In this document: one piece after another, positions 1 through 5,980 of the stretch
Layout: each line of letters opens with the position of its first letter
Position numbering within the stretch: the stretch's first letter is position 1
Source of the DNA: Candidatus Altimarinota bacterium
Lineage (GTDB): Bacteria; Patescibacteriota; Gracilibacteria; BD1-5; UBA6164
Assembly (NCBI GenBank): GCA_027066255.1
Contig: JAMOOA010000118.1
Coordinates: 1-7,620, forward strand
DNA length: 7,620 nucleotides
Reading direction: 5' to 3'
Made by a program: the position numbers and the translations under genes
Notes under the pieces: model-generated
Database searches by the model: none
What the model was told of the DNA's origin: nothing
What the model saw: only the letters and a program-made list of their open reading frames with translations

Positions 1-834
1 CCATTTTCTATCGATTTCATACATTTCTTTGATGATATCTTCAGGATTATCTAGAAGAGCTGTGGGTATCATTCTCAGTTCATGAGCATTAGTTCCTTTT
101 GGATTAGCACTTCACATCTCTCTCGCTATCATGACATTACTCGTTCAGAGATACTGTTCTGGGAGTTCTTCAGCAAGTATTCTGTTTACGACTCTTTGGT
201 ACTCTGTACTCAGTGATCTCCTGGTTCCAAATTCAGAAAAAAGAGTTTGAGAAGACTTTTTAAAAGTAGCAATATCACTGAAGAGCCTATGAAATACTTC
301 ATTCATCATTTTTGAAAACTCTATATCTGTTATTTGTTCTTTTTTGATATATTCAGACAGATAGAGTGTATTTATTGCTTTGAGTCCAAATATCTCCCAC
401 ATCATTGATTGTTCCCATGGTCACTCGAACTCCAGTTCATAGTTTCCAGTATTATCGGTTCAAATACGATACTGAGGAAGTTTGAAATCCTTGAGAAAAT
501 CGAGAGTCTCTTCCTGAAAGAGTTTTCTTTCTGCATTGTCTGTCATTCCTCTAAGAAATGAGACATCTGCTTCAGAGACTCCTTGTACGAGGTCTTGGGT
601 CATTTGAAGTTGTGATTCCAGTTTTTCTTTTGGAATAACTCCAGCTGTTTTGACGTCAGTGCTTCTGACAGTCATTTTCCATTTTACAGGGATTCATCTA
701 TATTCAGGGTGAGCAAGTATGAAATCCAGCATAAAAAATTTGTAGATATCATTATTTAAGAGTGAGTCCACCTCAACTTCTTCTCTGAAAGCAGGGAAGA
801 AGTCCTCTGGTCTAGAAAGTAAATTAGATTTCAT
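1..834 (-). CDS. pncB: Nicotinate phosphoribosyltransferase, C-terminus cut by the window edge
   Basis: PncB couples nicotinate to PRPP with ATP use to give nicotinate mononucleotide, the committed cytosolic step of NAD salvage. The first 278 codons are visible; the rest lies left of position 1 (E. coli PncB is about 400 aa). Family landmarks in order are an N-terminal LLNNDIYKFFM stretch matching the E. coli LLDTDAYK region, GPWEQSMMWEI near residue 140, FGTRRSLS at 202-209, GTSN at 230-233 and GTNAHEL with His251, likely the counterpart of the histidine phosphorylated in Salmonella PncB. Five in-frame TGA codons must be read as Gly, including the G of GPW and of GTSN. ATG at 834 is the first start after the pncA stop and gives a normal N-terminus. 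No Shine-Dalgarno is visible. It follows pncA on the same strand after a 36-base gap, so the two probably share a function and perhaps a transcript. Identification is secure. Confidence 0.93.
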
Positions 835-842
835 AATTCTAT

Positions 843-870
843 TTTTATTAACGTAATAAGTACACTTACT
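843..870 (-). promoter_or_regulatory. Motif copy upstream of pncB (AGTAAGTGTA element)
   Basis: On the minus strand this 28-base stretch matches the region upstream of pncA (1753-1726) at 22 positions. The first ten bases, AGTAAGTGTA, are identical, and so is a TATTAC block at motif positions 13-18. It begins three bases after the TAA of pncA and ends eight bases before the pncB ATG. It could give pncB its own promoter or be a regulator site. GTAA and TTAC half-sites nine bases apart are present. The role is inferred from recurrence alone. Confidence 0.4.
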
Positions 871-1614
871 TTATTCAATAATTTTTACTCAAGCTTGTCT
901 CATTTCTTCAAGAGCTTTTACTGTTGTGGTAGGATCAACTCCAGCGATTCATTTGGTCAAGAGTTTTACATTGAAGCCATTTTTTATAGCATCAAGGGAA
1001 GTAGCTTTGATACAGTAGTCGGTTGCGAGTCAGAGTATCTGAACTGTTTGAACTCATAGATTTTTTAAGAGCTTTGCAAGAGGAATATTTTGTATCATCT
1101 CGACTCAACCAAATCCAGAATAACACTCCTCATTTGGCTTGAATCATTTTTTGATTTCGTAATCAAATCAAAGCCCTTCTATTCATCAGAAGTACTGAGA
1201 ACTTGAAGAGTCTGTTCTACAATGCTCTGGCCACATGGCTTGAGTTCCAGCTATTTCGAGATAGACTTTGAGTTCTTCTACACTGAAAGTTGCCGTTTTT
1301 GAGAGCCCATTGTTTTCTTCTGTCCAGTCTTGTACCTCTTCGTAGGTAATGAAGTTCTTTGCGGATGGATCTTTTCAAGATTTGAGAGCATCGGTCAAAG
1401 GTTCCTTTCATACAAAACTGGTTACAAAAGATATATGTCATTCAGGGTGCATGTCTCGAGTTGGGATAATGAGTCACCCAGCTCTCTTTGTTTCTTGTAT
1501 AGTATTTATGATGTAGGGAGCGAGCTCCTCTCATCATGCTACATAGAGTTCTCGCTCTTTTGGATGCGCAAATCCATTTTCGTAGTCAACGGGGATTAAA
1601 GCTGTTGTATTCAT
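871..1614 (-). CDS. pncA: Nicotinamidase
   Basis: PncA hydrolyses nicotinamide to nicotinate and ammonia, feeding PncB in the Preiss-Handler pathway. The 247-aa product belongs to the isochorismatase-like hydrolase fold. Visible signatures are VDYENGF with catalytic Asp10, the metal site TRDMHPEGHISF (Asp54, His56, His60), MWPEHC at 127-132, KKG with probable catalytic Lys156 before a YSGF segment, and GLATDYCIKAT with nucleophile Cys201. The usual Trp of DWHP is Met here. By my count there are 15 in-frame TGA codons read as Gly, including Gly59 between the metal histidines, the Gly after Lys156 and the Gly of GLATDYC. Without recoding no catalytic frame exists. It is somewhat longer than E. 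coli PncA (213 aa). The ATG at 1614 is the only start compatible with the N-terminal Asp motif. No Shine-Dalgarno is seen. It is first in the unit, with pncB next. Confidence 0.95.
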
Positions 1615-1651
1615 GGGTATGAAGGATTAGGAAATAGTGTCTTGATATGTG

Positions 1652-1667
1652 TGAGAAATAATTCTCA
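1652..1667. repeat. Short inverted repeat TGAGAA-N4-TTCTCA in the pncA leader
   Basis: Six-base perfect arms surround the four-base spacer ATAA, 38 bases upstream of the pncA ATG. There is no T-run after it in the pncA direction, so it does not look like a terminator. It could be an operator or simply chance in AT-rich DNA. The arms hold two G/C pairs each. Confidence 0.25.
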
Positions 1668-1725
1668 ACAGTTTTGTATGTATTTTGGGGATAAATGTTT
1701 GATACATTCTTTTGTGGTTAAGAAG

Positions 1726-1753
1726 TATTATATATGTAATATATACACTTACT
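1726..1753 (-). promoter_or_regulatory. Motif copy and candidate promoter upstream of pncA
   Basis: The minus strand begins AGTAAGTGTA and contains a perfect TATAAT at 1732-1727. No good -35 lies 16-18 bases upstream (CTAGTA at the 17-base spacing). It aligns with 870-843 ahead of pncB at 22 of 28 positions. If TATAAT is the -10, the pncA leader would be about 105 nt. Promoter function is inferred. Confidence 0.4.
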
Positions 1754-1870
1754 AGAGAGTAAAAAATATATGTATATATGAGAAAGAAAAGGGCTATTCT
1801 TTTGTGTAACTATTTAATAGAGAAGAGCATTCCTTTTGCATATTTCTTAATAGTATTTTAATGAACAAAT

Positions 1871-1890
1871 AGCAAGTGTATAATTTACAC
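1871..1890 (+). promoter_or_regulatory. Degenerate motif copy and candidate -10 upstream of rnr
   Basis: AGCAAGTGTATAATTTACAC matches the pncA-side motif at 16 of 20 positions but on the opposite strand, facing rnr. It contains TATAAT at 1879-1884 and its own small inverted repeat, GTGTA-TAATT-TACAC. The upstream -35 is poor (TTTTAA). It starts 134 bases before the rnr ATG; the pncA copy starts 139 bases before its own ATG, so the arrangement is roughly symmetrical. Confidence 0.35.
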
Positions 1891-1973
1891 CTAAAATATA
1901 TCAAGAAAGAAAAGTAAGTCAAAAGTTTTTTTGATATTCTTTTTCCTCGCTTCCATTCTCTTTCTGTGTATAC

Positions 1974-2004
1974 TCTCTGTATAGATTACTTACAGAGATT
2001 TTTT
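1974..2004 (+). promoter_or_regulatory. Hairpin plus T6 abutting the rnr start codon
   Basis: Perfect eight-base arms TCTCTGTA (1974-1981) and TACAGAGA (1991-1998) enclose a nine-base loop. Six T's follow, and the ATG of rnr comes immediately after. This has the form of an intrinsic terminator, but pncA is transcribed away from it, so the only transcript it could stop is the rnr leader. The only purine-rich ribosome-binding candidate (AGAGA) sits inside the right arm. TATACT at 1969-1974 is a possible -10 overlapping the left arm; if used, initiation near 1981 would omit most of that arm. Structure is seen; an attenuator, translation-control or chance explanation is open. The stem has only three G/C pairs. 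Confidence 0.4.
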
Positions 2005-4026
2005 ATGCCTCAAAAACCAAAAAGAGAACACTCACGAAAAAAACAAAAGACCTTTTATAGATCTACTCCGAAGAAGAATAAAAAGGAGAAACGCAATCCA
2101 GAGAATGAAATCCATGGGATTTATAAGCAAGCTCAATGAAACTTTGGTTTTGTAGATACGATTGATGCTGAAACAGGAAAGAAACAGTGATACTATGTTC
2201 ATGAAAGTAAGAAACTGGACGCACTTGAAGGGGATGAAGTGGCTTTTGAAGTGCAGCGCTTTCGTGGAAAACCGGAAGCTATCATCAAGAAAGTCCTCAA
2301 GAGATCTGAGAGACTCATCGTGGGAACTCTTCAAATACAGAACAGTTTTGGATTTGTAACAACAGAAAATCAGTATGTGCAGACAGATATATTTATTCCA
2401 GGAAAGTCTTTGAAGTGATATGAGTCTGGAGATAGGGTGGGAGTACAGATAATCAATTGGAAATGAAAAAAACCAGAAGGGAGGATTATGGAAAAGATTC
2501 CAAAAACCTGAGAAAAATGAGCAGACATTATGAGGATTGCTCTCGAGTGAGGAGCGAGGATAACATTTCCTGAAAAAGTCATGAGTGAAGTGAGGAATTT
2601 TTCTGATACAGTTTCAAAAGAAGAGATAAACAAGAGAAGGGACATGAGGAATAAACTTACTTTTACTATAGATGGAGCTGATAGTAAAGACCTAGATGAC
2701 GCTATTAGTATAGAAAAAACACAAGAAGGGAACTATAAACTCTTTGTTCATATCGCTGACGTTGCGCACTATGTTGCTGAAGATTCAGAACTAGATAGAG
2801 AAGCACGTAAACGTGGAACAAGTATCTATCTCGTGAATCAGGTGATTCCTATGCTTCCTCCAGAACTTTCCAACGGACTTTGTAGTCTCCATCCCTGAGA
2901 AGCAAAACTGACTTTGACTTGTGAAATGACGGTAAATCAAAAAGGGCACATTCTCAATTCTGAAGTATATGAAAGTGTCATAGATTCTAACTATAGACTC
3001 ACATATAAAGACGTTCAGAGTATGATAACTCCAGACGAGAAAATAGAGGAATTAGAATTTTGAAGAGATATCTCAAAAGAGTTGTGAGACAATATATCAA
3101 CCCTTCATGAACTGAAGAAAACTCTGGAGAAGTACAAGAACTCGAAAGGAGTTCTGCATTTTGATTTTCCAGAAACAAAGATAGAAGTAGATGAAAATGA
3201 AAATCCGATACGATTTTATGAATATGAGAGGTATGAATCTCATAAAATTATCGAAGAATGTATGATACTGGCAAATGAAGCTGTCGCACAAAAATACCAA
3301 AAATATCCGTTTTTATACCGTGTTCACGAATCACCAGATGAGGAAGATGTGGAGAAGTTTGCGTTGCTTTTAAAAAAGTTTGATGTTGATGTAGAACTGA
3401 CAGATATATCGTCAAAATCATTTCAAAACATACTCAAAGCTATAGAGTGAAACCCAAAATCAGGAGCTCTCCAAAAGATGCTCCTGAGAACACTTATGAA
3501 AGCCAGATATAGTGAGAAAAATCATGGTCATTTTGGTCTTGCTTCTTCTCACTATAGCCACTTTACTTCTCCAATTCGCCGTTATCCAGATCTACAAATT
3601 CATAGGATTATGAAAGAGATATTGCAGAGTGAGCAGGGGAATATATCTATAAAAAGAAAGGAGTACTATAAAGAAATACTGCCAAAGGTTGCGATTAAGA
3701 GTAGTGATAGGGAAGTACTTAGTGAAAAACTCGAGTATAGAGTTCGAGATTATATGGCTGTGAAGTATATGAAGGACAAAGTCTGAGAGAAGTTTACGGC
3801 AAAAATCTCAGGAATGATAGAAAAATGATTCTTTGTTGAACTCCCCAATACAATAGAAGGATTTGTGAGTTTCTCACTTTCCGGTATGTCATATGATGCT
3901 GAAAATTTCATGGTCTGGAATCCTATTACAGGAGATGAATATACGTTTTGAGACGAGGTAGAAGTCGAACTGATTCGTGCTGATAGTCAGACATTGAGGC
4001 TTGATTTTGGGTTGGTTGTTTCATAA
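2005..4026 (+). CDS. rnr: Ribonuclease R, 3'-5' exoribonuclease
   Basis: RNase R degrades RNA, including structured RNA, processively from the 3' end in the cytoplasm and serves in RNA quality control and rRNA turnover. The 673-aa product shows a basic Lys/Arg-rich tail (about 1-36), a first cold-shock domain with GNFGFV (45-50), a second with SFGFVTT, then the RNB catalytic domain. The catalytic aspartates appear as Asp223, Asp229, Asp231 and Asp232 in the IDGADSKDLDDA segment. They are followed by SIYLVNQVIPMLPPELSNG and by HFTSPIRRYPDL with Arg525/Arg526. A C-terminal S1 domain begins near 593 and the protein stops directly after it. E. coli RNase R is 813 aa with an N-terminal helix-turn-helix and a C-terminal Lys-rich tail; both are absent here. 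By my count 14 TGA codons are read as Gly, including Gly45 of the cold-shock motif. The start is the first ATG after the leader hairpin; no Shine-Dalgarno. RNase R is preferred over RNase II because of the overall motif match, though the two families are close. Confidence 0.93.
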
Positions 4027-4036
4027 GCTTCGTTTT

Positions 4037-4065
4037 TTGCGTAGAGCGAAAAGATATGATACCAT
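4037..4065 (+). promoter_or_regulatory. Candidate promoter of the first tandem-paralogue gene
   Basis: TTGCGT (4037-4042) is followed 17 bases later by an extended -10, TG-A-TACCAT (TG at 4057-4058, hexamer 4060-4065). The hexamer alone is poor. The same arrangement with identical spacing lies ahead of the next gene at 5919-5947, and both contain TTTTGCG-N12-ATATGATA. The -10 starts 36 bases before the ATG, predicting a leader of roughly 24 nt. Confidence 0.5.
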
Positions 4066-4084
4066 ATAAAGGTATTTATATCTT
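4051..4084. repeat. Imperfect inverted repeat across the -10 region
   Basis: AAGATAT (4051-4057) pairs with ATATCTT (4078-4084), and ATACC (4059-4063) with GGTAT (4071-4075), with a 1x2 internal loop and a seven-base apical loop. It overlaps the candidate -10 and ends 11 bases before the next ATG. It may be an operator or the weak 3' hairpin of rnr. No T-run follows, so terminator activity is doubtful. No other terminator for rnr is visible in the 69-base gap. Confidence 0.35.
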
Positions 4085-4095
4085 ATGTATCAAAC

Positions 4096-5904
4096 ATGAT
4101 TTTTTTAGAACAACTTCGTAGGACTTTTTTTCAGACGATTTTTTTGGGTGTTAATGAATGAGTAAAGCAAAACCTTACTGCAGAACAATCAAAACAGGAT
4201 ACAAATGAATATAAAAGCCAAGAATGGTATAAAAAATGAACCCCAGAAGAACAAGAGTCTTATGATAAACTTTTACAGTCTAAATGAGAAATTCTCAAGG
4301 ATCTTATAAAAACTATAGACACTCTTGAATCAGAAGCAAAGTTCAAATGAAGGAGTGAGAAAATACTTGCAAACTTTCTTAGTAGAAATCCAGAAACTCC
4401 AGAAGATTCTCTCGAAGACAAGAAAGAGATGCAAAAACTTTCTGAAAAAGTAGAAATGATGAAACTTGAAGTAGGAGAAGACAAATGAGCCCTTGAGGAT
4501 TTCAAAGTGGAGATAGAAAGAATGGTGTTTCTTGAAAAACTATCCCAGACCCCTGATGGAGAGAAACCTGGACTTGCAAAAACATTCTGAAAAAAGAAAC
4601 TTCTTGATTGGAGTAAAGCTTTGAGTGTTGATGTGGACGCAAAGATTCCTTCTACTTCATGAGACTTGAAAACAATAGAAGGACTCCTCAAGATGATGGA
4701 TTTGGGGAGGCTTTCAGAATGAGAAGTACAGCAGCTTCAATGAATGGATAATAATAAGTTTCTAGAAGAATTTACTTCAGAAGCGAGACTAAGCTATATT
4801 ACCCATCCAAGAATAGAGGCTTCAAGTCTTTCAGAAGGAAAAAATATTTCCACAACTTTTACTTTTGGAGGAAAGTTCAATGAAGAACTGTATATCAAAA
4901 CAACGGCAGGGCAAGTGTTTTGAAAAGATATAGGGACTCTAAGTGTATGATGAACGGAGTATACAAGGAGAGGATTAAAATGAGAGTTTTATAGTGAAAA
5001 ATGAACGAGACTCAAAATAGAAGAAGGAACCAATATCACTATCTGAAAAATCAGAACAAAAGAAGACTTCACGAGACTGAACCAAGATTCTACAGCGCTT
5101 CTTGAATGAATTGATAAAAGCGATTCAAACTATGATATCGCTCTCGCTGCTGCAAATAGATGAGTTGATGGAAAGTTAGCAATTGCACTTTTCAAGGGAA
5201 GAATAAAAGAGTGAAATAGACCTGTTCAGATAGAACAAATCTTCACTGATTTTGGGAGGATTTTGGGGCAAAATAATATGTGATTTGAAAAAGTTGATGC
5301 TGAGGGAATTAAATCAAACCCAAAACTTCAATCTCTGATTGTTTCTCTTTTTGCACTCAATGCGAATGGAAAAAATACATCAATGGAAACAGTTTCAGTA
5401 TGAGGGAAAGAGTATAAACTTTCAGGTTGGCAAAAAGAGATGTATGACGTAAGTAGAACTCTGTGATTCGGGGTATCTATAGAGTCTATTGCTTGATCTG
5501 GAGTAGGAAAGGAACTCGTCAAGTTCTTGTCAGCAAGAGGATTTGCTCCGTTTGATGCAAACGCATACATGTGTGGGAAAAATGTTGGAGAAGCTCTCCT
5601 TGCCTTTGGAATATCAGGGCTTCCTCGCTCTGGGAGAAATGGAACAGCATGGTCAAATATTATGAGAGCGAGACCAGATAAGTTCCAAAAACTCAATGTT
5701 ACAGCAGAAAATGCTCCTGCTGGAGCTATTATTTCCTATAGAGCTGGCACATGAGGGTCTGTTCCAAGACAAAAATATGGTCATGTAGAAATTGCTCTTT
5801 GATCAGGAAAATACTATTTTGGAAAAGTTGCCAGTAGACCAGGATGAAGTCGCCGTAATCCACCAACGGGGACATATGAAGTTTATATGCCTACCTCGAA
5901 ATAA
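4096..5904 (+). CDS. Large modular protein with C-terminal CHAP/NlpC-P60-like peptidase domain
   Basis: The product is 602 aa. Residues 1-20 are a MIFLEQLRRTFF-type start shared with the next gene. About 26-150 is Lys/Glu-rich and probably helical or coiled-coil, including FKG at 83-85. About 250-325 is beta-rich, with SVGGTEY at 283-289. The last ~120 residues resemble a papain-like cell-wall hydrolase: YMCGKNVGEAL with Cys493, a Pro/Ala-Gly AGAIISY strand, then YGHVEIALG with His563 some 70 residues later, followed by aromatic strands. That spacing and the G-H-V/I hallmark are typical of CHAP and NlpC/P60 amidases or endopeptidases. The third catalytic residue is not certain (Glu565 is one candidate). 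The expected role is cleavage of peptidoglycan peptide bonds, own or foreign. No clear signal peptide or membrane segment is visible. By my count 25 TGA codons are read as Gly. The start is supported by the paralogue's matching N-terminus; an ATG at 4085 is out of frame. No Shine-Dalgarno. The hydrolase call is moderate and the substrate unknown. Confidence 0.8.
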
Positions 5905-5918
5905 AATCAGTTCATCTT

Positions 5919-5947
5919 TTGCGATGTATAAAGAAATATGATAAAAT
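5919..5947 (+). promoter_or_regulatory. Candidate promoter of the second tandem-paralogue gene
   Basis: TTGCGA (5919-5924, 4 of 6 to TTGACA), a 17-base spacer and TAAAAT (5942-5947, 5 of 6 to TATAAT) with an extended TGA immediately before it make this the best-formed promoter in the window. It matches 4037-4065 in both sequence and spacing. Initiation is predicted near 5954, giving a leader of about 27 nt and excluding most of the left arm of the overlapping inverted repeat. Confidence 0.6.
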
Positions 5948-5978
5948 AAGTAGGAATTATATATTCCTACTTATTTTT
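5943..5978. terminator. Perfect 15-bp inverted repeat, probable terminator of the upstream gene
   Basis: Left arm 5943-5957 and right arm 5963-5977 are perfectly complementary around the five-base loop TATAT. The outer ends are AAAA and TTTT, so it could act in both directions. It starts 38 bases after the stop of the preceding gene, as expected of an intrinsic terminator, although only three of the fifteen pairs are G/C. It overlaps the -10 of the next gene and ends three bases before its ATG. An operator role is the alternative. Confidence 0.6.
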
Positions 5979-5980
5979 AT

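Larger units (their letters stand above)
1615..2004. other. Divergent intergenic control region between pncA and rnr
   Basis: This 390-base gap separates the leftward pncA from the rightward rnr and holds no gene I can support, even with TGA read as Gly. It is very AT-rich in the centre (runs of TATA around 1727-1780). It contains a minus-strand TATAAT at 1732-1727 (candidate -10 for pncA), a plus-strand TATAAT at 1879-1884 and TATACT at 1969-1974 (candidate -10s for rnr). It also holds two divergently oriented copies of the AGTAAGTGTA-type motif, a short inverted repeat at 1652-1667 and a hairpin against the rnr start. No tRNA-like cloverleaf was seen. Confidence 0.7.

Noticed and set aside
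1330..1599. Plus-strand open frame of 89 codons
   Set aside because: It is antisense to pncA, whose active-site residues lie in the opposite strand.
1678..1755. 25-codon ORF in the divergent intergenic region
   Set aside because: It runs through the TATA-rich stretch and overlaps the pncA-side motif; its composition is that of random AT-rich sequence.
1778..1861. 27-codon ORF with a basic start (MRKKR) and a hydrophobic body, a possible small membrane or leader peptide upstream of rnr
   Set aside because: It is too short to separate from chance in AT-rich DNA, has no ribosome-binding site and no supporting context. It would be worth revisiting only if conserved in relatives.
4033..4052. TTTTTGC-GTAGA-GCGAAAA hairpin as an rnr terminator
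   Set aside because: It has a G·U pair and few G/C pairs, and no T-run follows; its T-rich arm coincides with the shared -35 region of the candidate promoter.
4085..4087. ATG as an alternative start for the 4096-5904 gene
   Set aside because: It is in another frame and meets a stop (TAG) within eight codons. The ATG at 4096 gives an N-terminus matching the paralogue.
4260..4691. Minus-strand open frame of 143 codons
   Set aside because: It is antisense to the large gene in a Ser/Phe-rich reading typical of the complement of Lys/Glu-rich coding sequence, with no recognisable motif.
5328..5696. Minus-strand open frame of 122 codons
   Set aside because: It is antisense to the region running into the hydrolase-like domain, whose plus-strand motifs are convincing.
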